DNA from: Planctomycetota bacterium
GTDB taxonomy: Bacteria > Planctomycetota > Phycisphaerae > UBA1845
Direction: 5' to 3'
Length of the DNA stretch: 64,000 nt
Assembly (NCBI GenBank): GCA_016200265.1
Contig: JACQFE010000009.1
Location: 62,001 to 126,000, forward strand
The position numbers and the translations under genes are program-made. This document shows positions 54,414-64,000 of this stretch, piece by piece (position 1 is the first letter of the stretch; each line of letters begins with the position of its first letter). The notes beneath the pieces were generated by a model that saw only the letters and a list, made by a program, of their open reading frames with translations, made no database searches and had not been told where the DNA came from.

Positions 54414-54764
54414 ATGGGAGCACCCGTCGTACATTTTGAAATCGGATGCCGCAACAACGAAAAGTCGATGAAGTTCTACGGCGAATTATTTGGTTGGAAG
54501 ATCGAGCAACAAGGTCCGGCCGCCATGATCGACACCCGGGGCGGCGGAGCCGGGATTGGCGGCCACATTACCGCACTCGGACATGAGCCGCACAGTTACA
54601 TCACGTTCTATGCACAAGTGAACGACCTCCAGGCGTATCTCAAGAAGGCGGAGAGTCTTGGCGGCAAAATGGTCGTTCCTCCGCAGGAAGTTCCCGGCAT
54701 GGGGCAATTCGCGTGGTTCGCCGATCCCGACGGGAATACCGTCGGCCTGTGGAAGCCGGTGTAA
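54414..54764 (+). CDS. VOC (glyoxalase/bleomycin-resistance) superfamily protein
   Basis: A 116-residue single-module VOC protein: VVHFEIGCRNNEKSMKFYGE with H7, GWKIEQQG, YITFYAQVNDLQAYLKKAES and FAWFADPDGNTVGLWKPV. The usual terminal metal-binding Glu appears replaced in the VGLWKP end, so metal binding is not assured. Function could be a small lyase, isomerase or binding role. GGAGA precedes the ATG. Confidence 0.82.
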   Translation: MGAPVVHFEIGCRNNEKSMKFYGELFGWKIEQQGPAAMIDTRGGGAGIGGHITALGHEPHSYITFYAQVNDLQAYLKKAESLGGKMVVPPQEVPGMGQFAWFADPDGNTVGLWKPV

Positions 54765-55042
54765 CCATCCGGGGTGGCTCTTGATTGCCTCCAGGTCCGA
54801 CGCCGGGAATGACGCCGAAGCGGATGATGTTCGATTGGGCGGCTGCTTTCCTGATCGGGCCGGCGAACTGTTCACCAGCCATCACGTCAGCTGACCCCAG
54901 GCGTCGCGTCCCTCTGGCGAGGTTAAGAGAAGCCGCTTACCCTCTCACGGTTTGCAGAGTGCTTGCGAGACAGGTGAAGAGCGAGCCTTCGACGAAAACC
55001 TCGTCTACCACCCTGGATGCCGCTGGTGGCGGAGGTGAACGC

Positions 55043-55774
55043 ATGACCGAATACCACAATGACGTCTCGCGTCCCGGCCACTCCAACCCCCGCCACTACA
55101 AATACTTTGATCTTGTGATGGCGATGTTCGTCGCGGTTTTGTTGTGCTCGAATCTGATTGGCCCGGGAAAAGTGTGCGCGTTATATGGCGTGACCTTCGG
55201 TGCGGGTAACATCTTCTTCCCCATCAGTTACATCTTTGGCGACATTCTAACGGAGGTTTACGGTTATGCGCGGGCTCGAAAGGTGATCTGGGCAGGATTT
55301 TCCGCGATGATTTTCGCGACGATCATGAGCTTCGTCGTGCTGCGTCTCCCAGTCGATCCTGCTGAGCCGTACAACACAACGATCCAGCCGGCGCTGGAAG
55401 TTGTGTTCGGCAACACTGGACGAATCGTAGCCGGATCGATCGCCGGATACTGGTGTGGAGATTTTGTCAATTCTTTTGTTCTGGCAAAGATGAAACTCCT
55501 GACCAGGGGCCGGTACTTGTGGACAAGGACGATTGGTTCGACGATCGCCGGACAGTTCGTGGACAGCATGATTTTCTACCCGATTGCCTTTCTTGGAACC
55601 TGGACCCCGGGCACAATGATCGGGGTGATCATGTTCAATTTTCTTTTCAAGGTGGGAATCGAAGCGTTATGCACACCGATCACGTATTTGGTGGTCGGAG
55701 CTCTTAAACGCGCGGAAAAGGAAGACTATTACGATCGCGAAACGAACTTCACGCCGTTTTCACTCAAAGACTAA
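55043..55774 (+). CDS. YhhQ/VUT-family queuosine precursor transporter
   Basis: A 243-residue integral membrane protein with about six helices. Family blocks are FPISYIFGDILTEVYGYARA, AGSIAGYWCGDFVNSFVLAK and RTIGSTIAGQFVDSMIFYPI. YhhQ proteins import 7-cyano-7-deazaguanine/preQ1 for tRNA queuosine synthesis. GGAGG at 55031-55035 supports the ATG at 55043 over longer readings. No other queuosine gene is in the window. Confidence 0.88.
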   Translation: MTEYHNDVSRPGHSNPRHYKYFDLVMAMFVAVLLCSNLIGPGKVCALYGVTFGAGNIFFPISYIFGDILTEVYGYARARKVIWAGFSAMIFATIMSFVVLRLPVDPAEPYNTTIQPALEVVFGNTGRIVAGSIAGYWCGDFVNSFVLAKMKLLTRGRYLWTRTIGSTIAGQFVDSMIFYPIAFLGTWTPGTMIGVIMFNFLFKVGIEALCTPITYLVVGALKRAEKEDYYDRETNFTPFSLKD

Positions 55775-56143
55775 AGGCTGGCACAGCGACTGAATCAATT
55801 GCTTGCAAGATAGCATGTCTACACAAATTCAAAGGCTCCTCCAAGGGAAAGCGAAATCCATGCCCTGAAGATGGCCTCCGAGCGATTAACGATCGAATCC
55901 CATCGGCATTGTAATTTTACGACCGCCGTTGGGTTGGATGAGCCCCTTTCACCGATCGACTGGTTGGGCGCGATAATGTTCTCGGACGACAACGGTCTGA
56001 GATATCGTCGCCACAGTGGGGAGCTGGGAGCGGCCTAACTCGGAAACAGCAAGAGTCCGATGTAACACCGGCAGTGGGTGAAGTGCGCCGCGCTGCCTGG
56101 CGCGAGGTTCCTCCCGCAATTGGGGGTCGATTTGAGGATCAGC
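55775..56143. other. Intergenic stretch before phosphofructokinase
   Basis: No gene, repeat or clear terminator was recognised in this 369-bp stretch. The frame of the phosphofructokinase extends back into it, but the downstream ATG has the better ribosome site. Confidence 0.5.
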
Positions 56144-57532
56144 ATGACGTCCAACATCGAGACGCTCGATTTCTCCGTGTGCGAACTCGGACCGCGTCGC
56201 GTGCCGTCTCCCTATCGAGCGCATCGGTATGTTTGCGACGATGCAAGAACGCTGCTGCATCATACGACGACGCCAGACACAACATCTCACGATCGTTCAG
56301 GTGAAATCGATCCGCCGGGTTTTGAGCTGGCCGGTCCCCGCGAGCGCATTTACTTCGATCCGAGCAAATTACGCTGTGGCATTGTAACCTGCGGTGGGCT
56401 CTGCCCGGGACTGAACGACGTCATTCGAGCCATCGTGCTGCAGCTTCACGATCATTACGGCGTCGGCCTTATCTATGGTTTCCGATATGGCTTCGAGGGA
56501 CTGGTTCCACGACACGGGCACAGGCCATTGATGCTCGATCCCGACACGGTCGCGCATATTCATCAACAGGGCGGCTCAATCCTTTCTTCATCACGCGGCC
56601 CACAAGCGCCGGAGGAAATGGTTGACGCACTGGAGAGACAGAACCTCCAGGTGCTCTTTTGCATCGGCGGAGACGGTACATTTCGCGGAGTCAATGGCCT
56701 GAAACAGGAGATCGAGCGGCGCGGACTGAAAATTGCCGTCGTCGCCGTGCCCAAAACGATCGACAACGACATTCCACACACTTCGCGGACCTTTGGGTTT
56801 GAGACAGCGTATTCCGAGGCGACAAAGGCCATCCGTGCAGCACACGTGGAGGCCATGGGGGCTTTGAACGGAGTGGGGTTGGTGAAGCTGATGGGGCGTC
56901 ATGCTGGTTTCATCGCCGCTCACGCGGTGCTGGCAAGTCGTGACGCCGATTTCGTACTGGTTCCGGAAGTGGAGTTCGAACTGGCCGGCGCGAATGGACT
57001 CCTCGCTCACTTGGCGCGTCGACTGAAAGCGCGGCGACATGCCGTGGTGGTGGTCGCAGAAGGCGCAGGCCAGCGTCTGTTTGATTCTGATCCGGATTCC
57101 GAGCCCGCTCGTGATCCATCCGGAAATCTCCGCCTTCAGGATATCGGCGCACAGCTCCGCGACCGTATCGGAGAGTATCTGCGGCTAATGGGAATTCCTC
57201 ACACGCTGAAGTACATCGACCCGAGTTACCTCGTTCGCTCCGCCCCCGCAACGCCAAGTGACTCGCTGTTCGCCGGTATTCTCGGACAGATGGCCGCCCA
57301 TGCGGCGATGGCGGGGAAGACCGGCATGTTCGTCGGATTCTGGAACGACGAGTTCACGCATGTGCCCATTTCCGCGGTGGTATCGCAGAGCAAGCGTCTC
57401 GACCCGCAGGGCCACCTCTGGCAAAGCGTCCTGGAATGCACGGGCCAGCCGGCGAGGATGACCAACGATGGTGCCATTAACGACGATGCAGAGTCGGCGG
57501 AACTCGAAGCGTCTGGTTTCACTGCAAGCTGA
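56144..57532 (+). CDS. ATP-dependent 6-phosphofructokinase (long, plant/TP0108-like clade)
   Basis: A 462-residue PFK family protein. It has GIVTCGGLCPGLNDVIRAIV (nucleotide/phosphate loop), CIGGDGTFRGVNGLK, PKTIDNDIPHTSRTFGFETA with the catalytic Asp in TIDND, and LMGRHAGFIAAHAV. The GGDGT pattern with Gly after the Asp, as opposed to GGDD, points to ATP rather than pyrophosphate as donor, while PKTIDND with Lys is seen in this long clade. It phosphorylates fructose 6-phosphate in glycolysis. GAGGA at 56134-56138 selects the ATG at 56144. Confidence 0.88.
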   Translation: MTSNIETLDFSVCELGPRRVPSPYRAHRYVCDDARTLLHHTTTPDTTSHDRSGEIDPPGFELAGPRERIYFDPSKLRCGIVTCGGLCPGLNDVIRAIVLQLHDHYGVGLIYGFRYGFEGLVPRHGHRPLMLDPDTVAHIHQQGGSILSSSRGPQAPEEMVDALERQNLQVLFCIGGDGTFRGVNGLKQEIERRGLKIAVVAVPKTIDNDIPHTSRTFGFETAYSEATKAIRAAHVEAMGALNGVGLVKLMGRHAGFIAAHAVLASRDADFVLVPEVEFELAGANGLLAHLARRLKARRHAVVVVAEGAGQRLFDSDPDSEPARDPSGNLRLQDIGAQLRDRIGEYLRLMGIPHTLKYIDPSYLVRSAPATPSDSLFAGILGQMAAHAAMAGKTGMFVGFWNDEFTHVPISAVVSQSKRLDPQGHLWQSVLECTGQPARMTNDGAINDDAESAELEASGFTAS

Positions 57533-57613
57533 CACGCCGTGATCGAGACATGACTCATGGGGTGGCAAGTATTCTGCACATTCAGGAATTCGCCGAAAAT
57601 GTCCTCTTTCCAC

Positions 57614-59571
57614 TCAATTACCTGAAAGGACTTGCTGATATCGAGGGTCAAGCGCCGCTGCCTTTCGGAAGTGCCCGATGGCGCCGGCTTGATCGCCTCG
57701 CTCCCAAAGGATTCGCCCGAGGTTGAAATGGGCATTGGCCTGTTTGGCGTTCAATTCGATGGCTCGCTGGAAATGCGACATGGCGTCTTCGGCGCGCCCG
57801 AGCTGCAAAAGAGCGGAGCCGAGATTGTTCTGTGCGTCATCATCATTGGGCGCGATCTGAAGTTCTTTTTCAAAGCAAGCAACGGCCTCGCTCGCCCGAC
57901 CCGAGCGAGAGAGCAGCGTGCCGAGATTGTAGTTGACGCGCGGCAGCGTCGGCTCCGCATCGGCCGCCCGGCGAAGCTGCTCAATGGCTGAATCGAATTG
58001 ACCAACTTCCGCCAGCGCGCTGCCAAGGTCTGCCCGAAGACGTGCGACGTCTGGATTCAGTCCAAGAGCCGCCTGAAATTCCGGCACGGCCTCGGCGTAG
58101 TCGCCGCGGCGAACCAAAAGATTGCCGAGCATCTCTCGCGCGGACGCCACGACGGGACGATTCTGCGCAAGCGAAGGATCGGCGTTGACGACGATCCACC
58201 GGAGATGCTTCTCGCGAGACTTCGCTCCACGCGCTCATTGGCAAAGAGGCCCCAGCGATCGGCGATGAGCAGGTGATGGCTCGCGGATGCAGCCAGAGCG
58301 TTTCGCGCCATGGCATCTTTCGTTTCCGTGAGTGCGATCGCGTCGCGCAGCCCCCTGAATTCGTGGTATCGCACAAAGGCGCTATGAAAAACAAATGCCG
58401 TCAATAGAAGGATGAAAGCCTGGAACGCCCATCCCGCCGGTGTGAAGCGGCGAAGATTCGTGAGCGGTAGCGTCGAAAGCGACACATCAGCCCGTCTCCA
58501 CGTTCGAATGGTCAGTACGGCCAGATAACCGACGATCAAGCCCATCGCCAACGAAAGCAGAAACGGAATGCGTCCGTAGAGTCCGCGGAACGTGAGCAGC
58601 ACAACGACAAACACGCTCGCGGCGAGGAGATCTTCGCCAAGTGAGAAGTCGTAAGGCAATCCGAATCTACCACCCGCGCGTTGTGACTTGAAGAGGGCGG
58701 GCGTGGAGAAGCCATAGCTCAGCGCCTCCTGAGGACACACGCTCACGCAGTCGAGACACTTGAGGCAGCTGGGATTGACCACGGTGCCGAATTGCGCGGT
58801 TTCACAATGGACGCGCACGGCACTGGTGCACGCCTTCGTGCATTGGCCGCAGTGTTTGCACAGATCGTGGTTGACGTGGATTCGACCGATCGCGAATCGA
58901 TCGGCGAGACCGAAGATCGCTCCGTACGGACAAACATAGGTGCAGAAGGTTCGCGTGCCCAAAACGTAGACAACGAGAAAACCGCAGACAACGAACGTGA
59001 GGGCGATGATCCACGGACCGGGAAGATTGCGCCAAAAGTTGTTGGTGGCAAACGATGCCCAGCCCTCACGGTCGGTGGCGTAGTGAAACGTGGGGATGGC
59101 GCGCTCGTGCCACGCGCGCACGATCTGAGGCCACAGAAACATATAAAACGCCGTCAGCGGCGCGATATACAGAAGGAGTCGTGAGCGGAAGACCTTGGGC
59201 TGAATGCCGATCTTGCGCAGGAGCCATGCGCACATTTCCTGAAGCACCATGATGTGACACGCCCAGGAGCAGAAGAAGCGGCCAAAAATGAGCGTCCCGA
59301 GCACCAAGAAGCACATGAACAGGAAGCCCGCCGTTACAATTCCCAGTTCGAGGGTGTACATGACCTCGTTCAGCTCGAGGGGCGCCAGCGTGCTGCCAGT
59401 CAGCTTCCAGTGAATGATGTGCGCAGCAAAGGCAAGGTAAACCAAAGAAAGCGATACCGCCCGCCAGCGCGCATAGCGGCGGCGACCAGGTCTCCGCAGC
59501 GCCGCGTTGGTTCTGCGAATACGCGACTGTCGCGGAGCGCCATTTGAATTGGAGCAGTTTGTGCGACCCAT
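57614..59571 (-). pseudogene. NapH/CcoG-like membrane polyferredoxin fused to TPR repeats, apparent frameshift
   Basis: The N-terminal ~450 residues form a membrane protein with several helices and iron-sulfur motifs: FFCSWACHIMVLQEMC, FCTYVCPYGAIFGLADRF, CKHCGQCTKACTSAV and CLKCLDCVSVCPQEAL (two 4Fe-4S clusters). After NERVERSLA the frame becomes improbable sequence, while the -1-related frame continues sensibly as REKHLRWIVVNADPSLAQNR and on into four TPR repeats ending at 57614. The shift lies near 58211-58220 in a cgcg run. Intact, it would pass electrons at the membrane and carry a TPR docking region. It could be a true mutation or a sequencing error; separate TPR gene starting at 58150 is less likely. 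Confidence 0.75.
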
Positions 59572-59838
59572 AATGCCGAATGACCTCGTTATGTGCGCAT
59601 GGATAAACCCCACCAGTTGTCACTGGGCACGTCGCGTGCCATTCGCGTGCAGCCACCAAATTCGACGCTTCCAATTCGTTTTGGCATGTAAATTGCTGTG
59701 GGACAGGTGATTTGGACTGGTGAAGGAAGAGACTGAGAAACAGCGTATGGGCGTTTGACAACTGCGCGATTTCGCGCAAGGGGTGGGGGATTTCACACAG
59801 TTCGGAATGTCCGGCATTTCTGGACGTGGAGGGGCACA

Positions 59839-62379
59839 GTGACTATTCAACTTCTCCCACTGCGGCGGGATCGAATTCGGACTCGATTGGGCTGGGTTTA
59901 TAGGCCTAAGCCTCGGTGGCATTATGGGTTATGTCTCGTGCTGGTCGCCATTGGTCGATCGGCAGCGACCGAACATCGCGTCCAAGTTGAAGATGGTACA
60001 CTTGAATTCCACTTTGATTCGAACGCACTTGCGGCGCTGGGATTCTCGTTCGTATCGCGCGGCGAAGTTACCAGCAGCCCGGACGGAACTTTTGTCGCCT
60101 TCCAAGTTGATCCTATATCAACATCGTCGCTGACTTTGTCCGGAAGGGACTCTAACGGCGCTCTGACGGGCACAGTGAAAAGCTGCGGGGCACTGTTGTT
60201 GGATCGTCCGGGCGCGCGGATTGTCATCGGAAACCTCGCTCTGCGTAGCAATCCACTCGACGTTCAGATTGTAAGCACGCTGGATCCATCGCGAGACCCG
60301 ATTTCGATATTCGACGTAGCTGTTGACGAATTGAAGTTCAAGGGCCGTCGGGATGAAATTTTCCTGGCTGGTGACTTGCTTGTTTCTGCGAAATGGGCGC
60401 ATCAGATTGGACTTCCCAATGCAGAGGGGATGCGAATCGGATGGATCCAACTCCACGTTGCGCCATTGAAAACGGCCCCAATCTCCACACGCACCGAACG
60501 CGTGGAGGCTAACCCCGCGACTTCCGGCCCCGAAGCAATCGCGGAGACAAACGGTACGGATGTGGTCGTTTCTGATTTGCCGGGCATCGTAAGTTATCCG
60601 CCTCTGGGCGATATTTTTGCATACGCGGTCGGCACGACAGCGTGCAATCTGGGCAACCAGCGGGCAAACTGGATTGCTGACACCAACCAGCATCCCGTCA
60701 TCATCCAGAACATGTATCGCCTCAGGGATGGGCGTTTTCAGCAGATAGGGATGAGTTGGGTCAAGCACGGCTTCTTCGTGGTCGCGGAGGATTATTGCGG
60801 TCAGTGCGCTGACATCACGGATGGTTCCACGCTCGGTGTTGGATGCGCCGACACCTACACGGCAGGTCTGAACGGCGCCCAGTCGAACATGAGTCCCCGC
60901 TCCACGGTGAACGCGCATACCGGATATTTCGCCTACCCCTGGTACGGCATTCCCGCCCAAACCTCAGTGGACCGAAGGCTTCAAGTTCACGCTTCGGACC
61001 TGAATCCGGCTCTGAATGCGTCCGCGCGCTATTTTGTCGAAGGCCATTATGTTCATCCCGACGACTGCCTCGTCGGGACGCAGGACAACAACGCGTCCTA
61101 TCGCGAAGTACTTGTCAACGAAAACACTCCCGGTATTTACAATCTGGCCATTACTTCAACGCATCCGACTCAACGCGGGCAGTCCGCGATCCGCGCTTGG
61201 CGCGACGTGGATCCCAGCGTCGTTGAAAACGATGTTCACGTACCGGGTGAGGGACTATTTATTGTCGCAGCGAAGGCATCATTGCTGAACAGCGGCTTGT
61301 GGAGATATGTTTACGCAATACAGAACCTGAATTCGGATCGCTCCGGGCAATCGTGGTCGATCCAGCTCCCACCGGGTGCCATCGTTGAGAACACGCAGTT
61401 TTTCGACGTTGACTATCACAGCGGAGAACCGTACGCCCAGAATCCGTGGGTCGTTGAAACAACCTCGACTTCGGTCTTTTGGCATACGGATTCCTACACA
61501 ACGAATCCAAACGCCAATGCTCTTCGCTTCGACACGATCTACACCTTCTCGTTTGATTCCAACGTGGAACCGGGTGAAGGCAAGGCCATCCTGGGATTGT
61601 TCAAGCCCGGGTTGCCTCAGGAAATCGCGGTTCTGACGCGGGGCCCTCGATTGACCATGATTGACTGCAACCACAATGGCATCGACGACCCCTGCGACTT
61701 GGATTGTGCGGCGCAAGGATGTTCGCAAGTCTGCGGCGGCAGTAAGGACTGCAATGCAAATCATGTCCCTGATGAGTGCGACACGGCCGTGCTGGATTGC
61801 AACCACAACGGCATCCCGGACGATTGCGACGTCGCGAACTGTCCGCCGGGCGAGACTTGGTGCGAGGATTGCAATTTGAACCTGGTTCCGGATATCTGCG
61901 AGAACGACTGTGATCACGACGGCATCATCGACGACTGCGAGACCGTGACCGACACCGACGGCGACGGCGTTGACGACTGCACCGACGAGTGCCCGTTCAC
62001 CACGCCCGTCGGGGCTTGCTTGCCTCCCTACAGCGCCCCCGTAGTGTGCTGTTTCTCCAATGGACTCTACCTCGTTTACACGCTGACGTGGGCTCAGTGC
62101 GAGGACATCAGCGGCATGCCCGTTTGCGACGATCCACCGCTATGTCCGGGAACTCCCTGCCCGCTTTGGACCTGTCGAAATGGATGTTTAATCGGCGACG
62201 CCGATGGCGATGGCGACCTCGATCTTGCAGATTTCGCAGGATTTGAACGATGTTTCGGCGAAGGAGAGCCTCCCGCCGAAATGACAGAATGTTTGCAGAT
62301 ATTCGATTTCGACGCGGACGCCCACGTCTCCAGCGTCGATTTCAAGGCGTTCCAACAGAAGTCCTCAGGGCCAAGGTAA
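59839..62379 (+). CDS. Surface protein with DCN repeats and dockerin
   Basis: An 846-residue protein. The N-terminus has a basic stretch then a signal-like segment (HYGLCLVLVAIGRSAATEH). A long beta-type region of unknown family leads to DCN repeats (DCNHNGIDDPCDL, DCNANHVPDECDT, DCNHNGIPDDCDV, DCNLNLVPDICEN), a TDTDGDGVDDCTDECP loop and a C-terminal dockerin (DADGDGDLDLADFAGFERCF and FDFDADAHVSSVDFKAF). These bind calcium and are typical of exported planctomycete proteins. A GTG start at 59839 is supported by GGAGGGG at 59828-59834. It is divergent from the polyferredoxin gene by 267 bp. Confidence 0.75.
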   Translation: MTIQLLPLRRDRIRTRLGWVYRPKPRWHYGLCLVLVAIGRSAATEHRVQVEDGTLEFHFDSNALAALGFSFVSRGEVTSSPDGTFVAFQVDPISTSSLTLSGRDSNGALTGTVKSCGALLLDRPGARIVIGNLALRSNPLDVQIVSTLDPSRDPISIFDVAVDELKFKGRRDEIFLAGDLLVSAKWAHQIGLPNAEGMRIGWIQLHVAPLKTAPISTRTERVEANPATSGPEAIAETNGTDVVVSDLPGIVSYPPLGDIFAYAVGTTACNLGNQRANWIADTNQHPVIIQNMYRLRDGRFQQIGMSWVKHGFFVVAEDYCGQCADITDGSTLGVGCADTYTAGLNGAQSNMSPRSTVNAHTGYFAYPWYGIPAQTSVDRRLQVHASDLNPALNASARYFVEGHYVHPDDCLVGTQDNNASYREVLVNENTPGIYNLAITSTHPTQRGQSAIRAWRDVDPSVVENDVHVPGEGLFIVAAKASLLNSGLWRYVYAIQNLNSDRSGQSWSIQLPPGAIVENTQFFDVDYHSGEPYAQNPWVVETTSTSVFWHTDSYTTNPNANALRFDTIYTFSFDSNVEPGEGKAILGLFKPGLPQEIAVLTRGPRLTMIDCNHNGIDDPCDLDCAAQGCSQVCGGSKDCNANHVPDECDTAVLDCNHNGIPDDCDVANCPPGETWCEDCNLNLVPDICENDCDHDGIIDDCETVTDTDGDGVDDCTDECPFTTPVGACLPPYSAPVVCCFSNGLYLVYTLTWAQCEDISGMPVCDDPPLCPGTPCPLWTCRNGCLIGDADGDGDLDLADFAGFERCFGEGEPPAEMTECLQIFDFDADAHVSSVDFKAFQQKSSGPR

Positions 62380-62428
62380 GTGATGACAAAACTGGAATCA
62401 CATGTCGAATCATAGTGGGAGAGACGCC

Positions 62429-64000
62429 ATGAAGGCATCAATCACCAAAGGTAGGTGTCCAAGTCGCCACGAATTCTCAACTCAGTTGAAAGCAGTGTTT
62501 GCGAGCAAACATTGGTGGTCTCGTTGGTCCTTGATGATATTTGTCTGCTGGTCGTTGATCGGCGATGCGCCACCGGCACAAGCAGCCGTCGATCTGGACG
62601 GGGATGGATACGTCGGGATCAAGGATTTCGCAATTTTTCAGGCGTGTTTGGCAGGTCCGCAGCAATCGCTTGGACCGGGATGTCCGGCGGCCATCGATCT
62701 GGATGCGGATCGCGACGCGGATTTGGCGGACTTTGCGGCGATTCAGCGTGAACGGGGACATTTGCCCATTCCCCTACGCGACACCTTAGGCAGTGTCATT
62801 CCTATCGACTCCGCCACTCCCTACAGCGGACGGCAGACTTGCGGAACCAGCGGGTGCCACAACGTCGACATCATTGGCAATGGAATAAAGTTTCAGCAAG
62901 GCCGCACGGACTTGAACGGCAATGTCATCGTTCACGACGACTATTTTGGCGATGGCAGATGGTGGCAAAAGTCGCCGTCCCGTTACGGCCATTTCTCTTC
63001 GAGTTCCACATGGCATCAGCTTGCTTCGAAGAACAACGCCAGCGAATCGGAGATGGATGTTTCGACATTCGGCTGGGTCGGAGCGTGCGGCGGGTGCCAT
63101 GCGGGCGGAGGTCCGGGGGAGTTCGACCGGGACGGGAAGCGCCTTTACGACGCGGACACAGGGAAGTTTGGCTACGAGCTTCTAGGTAAGACGCCTCAAG
63201 ACGTGGTCTTCGACGGTGATTATGCGTATCAGCCCGAAACAGTACAAGGCAGTTTGACCTCGGCGCGATGGGATATCACGGGTTTGTCGGAGCCGGATTG
63301 TCTGCTCTGTCATACGCCCGATCCGCAGTGGAACAACGGACAGAACGTCAACCGCCGCACGTGGCGCAGCGCGGTGTTGGGCGCGTATACCAACCTGGTG
63401 GACGACGACGGGGCGCAGGTGCCGGCGTTCGCCGCCGCGGGCGCCGCCGGACAGGGCTGGTTCTCAAGCATCGCCATGGCGGCGGGAGTGGCCACGAAAT
63501 TGCAACTGGATTACTCCGTGGGAGTCATGCGGGGCAGTCTGATTGAGAATTTCGATCACACTGTGGCGCTCCCCCAGACTGCCGTGGACTATCCGCCGCG
63601 AGACAACGCGTGCTGGGGGTGTCACGGGCCGATCGGCTTCCTCGAGTCGCGTGGGAGCACGTGGTTCGACGATCGGGATGTGCACTATCGGCAGTTCAAC
63701 CGGATGAATGACGCAGATCCGACAAACGACATTCCCGCAGCACGAAGTGCGGTGTGTGTGGTGTGTCACCCCGGTCAACTGGATCATAACTTCGCCAAAG
63801 GCAACAGCATTTCCAAACATTTCCGAGACGAGTTGGATTATGTGAACATGCGGACCTGCCGGGACTGTCACTTGACGATCCTGCCCAACGGGCAGCCCAA
63901 TCCAAACAAACATCCGGACGCACCGGATGTGCCGGGGAACGTAACGGTTCACCTGATCGGTTTCTTTGAAGGGGAAAACGGACCGATGAAGGTCCTTTCG
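62429..64000 (+). CDS. Multihaem cytochrome c with N-terminal dockerin, 3' end outside window
   Basis: The frame is open for 524 residues to the window edge, starting at an ATG with GGGAGAGA just before it. A signal peptide (SLMIFVCWSLIGDAPPAQA) precedes a dockerin-like pair (DLDGDGYVGIKDFAIFQACL, DLDADRDADLADFAAI). Haem c sites follow: CGTSGCH (CX4CH), CGGCH, CLLCH, CWGCH, CVVCH and CRDCH. Six sites in 524 residues suggest an electron-transfer or nitrite/sulfur-type multihaem enzyme, but the family cannot be fixed without the rest. It follows the 59839 gene by 49 bp on the same strand and may be co-transcribed. Confidence 0.85.
   Translation, partial: MKASITKGRCPSRHEFSTQLKAVFASKHWWSRWSLMIFVCWSLIGDAPPAQAAVDLDGDGYVGIKDFAIFQACLAGPQQSLGPGCPAAIDLDADRDADLADFAAIQRERGHLPIPLRDTLGSVIPIDSATPYSGRQTCGTSGCHNVDIIGNGIKFQQGRTDLNGNVIVHDDYFGDGRWWQKSPSRYGHFSSSSTWHQLASKNNASESEMDVSTFGWVGACGGCHAGGGPGEFDRDGKRLYDADTGKFGYELLGKTPQDVVFDGDYAYQPETVQGSLTSARWDITGLSEPDCLLCHTPDPQWNNGQNVNRRTWRSAVLGAYTNLVDDDGAQVPAFAAAGAAGQGWFSSIAMAAGVATKLQLDYSVGVMRGSLIENFDHTVALPQTAVDYPPRDNACWGCHGPIGFLESRGSTWFDDRDVHYRQFNRMNDADPTNDIPAARSAVCVVCHPGQLDHNFAKGNSISKHFRDELDYVNMRTCRDCHLTILPNGQPNPNKHPDAPDVPGNVTVHLIGFFEGENGPMKVLS

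Noticed and set aside
54765-55042. preQ1 riboswitch before the YhhQ-type transporter
   Set aside because: The A-rich tail and conserved stem of class I preQ1 riboswitches were not found; other classes cannot be judged by eye.
56144-57532. Pyrophosphate-dependent phosphofructokinase
   Set aside because: The GGDGT motif keeps Gly where the PPi-dependent enzymes have Asp.
57614-58150. Separate TPR gene starting at 58150
   Set aside because: No ribosome site at that start, and protein-like sequence in the same frame continues upstream to the polyferredoxin, fitting one frameshifted gene better.
59839-64000. Cellulosome-like system because of dockerins
   Set aside because: No cohesin, scaffoldin or glycoside hydrolase is seen; dockerins are common on planctomycete exported proteins.

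Overview
The window reads as chromosomal DNA of a planctomycete (Planctomycetota, possibly a Phycisphaerae-like lineage). This rests on family content, not a marker gene: secreted proteins with dockerin modules and DCNxNGIPDEC-type calcium repeats, two ECF-sigma plus Ser/Thr-kinase pairs, a large membrane protein with a GATase-like module, a DUF885 protein, a stand-alone LigD phosphoesterase-like protein and cytochromes with dockerins. Both ends cut through genes. No rRNA, tRNA, CRISPR array or transposase gene was seen.

Region 1-14.3 kb, all + strand except one small gene: the tail of a membrane protein, an isoprenylcysteine-methyltransferase-like protein, then a tightly packed arn-type operon (arnT-like, arnB, arnC, arnA, arnD, second arnT-like; 2350-11112) for making 4-amino-4-deoxy-L-arabinose and moving it onto a lipid. 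Next come a LigD-PE-like gene (-), a TPR lipoprotein and an asparagine synthetase gene broken by a small deletion with a frameshift.

Region 14.3-31.5 kb: a DUF885 protein and a sigma factor/TPR-kinase pair (-), an EF-hand protein, a di-haem peroxidase-like protein carrying a dockerin, an S9 peptidase (-), an ACT-domain protein with a quinone-oxidoreductase-like protein, then a run of small secreted proteins, a Cys-rich repeat protein with a dockerin-like end, and a YceI protein. Hairpins and dispersed repeats lie between these genes.

Region 31.6-50.5 kb: a large FG-GAP/DCN-repeat surface protein with an IPTL-CTERM-like tail, then an eight-gene minus-strand cluster whose members mostly overlap by 4 bp: HTH protein, TonB-dependent receptor, YfiR, hybrid histidine kinase with HPt, haem-NO-binding-like sensor, two more hybrid kinases, and a six-domain regulator holding HDOD, two receivers, GGDEF, GAF and HD-GYP. 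I read it as one envelope-to-cytoplasm signalling system with c-di-GMP as the likely output. It is the most interesting unit in the window.

Region 50.5-64 kb: a gene-free stretch, a second sigma/kinase pair coupled by GTGA, a small membrane protein, a secreted DUF1579-like protein, a VOC protein, a YhhQ-type transporter, an ATP-dependent phosphofructokinase, a membrane polyferredoxin/TPR gene with an apparent frameshift, a dockerin surface protein, and a multihaem cytochrome with an N-terminal dockerin that runs off the window end.
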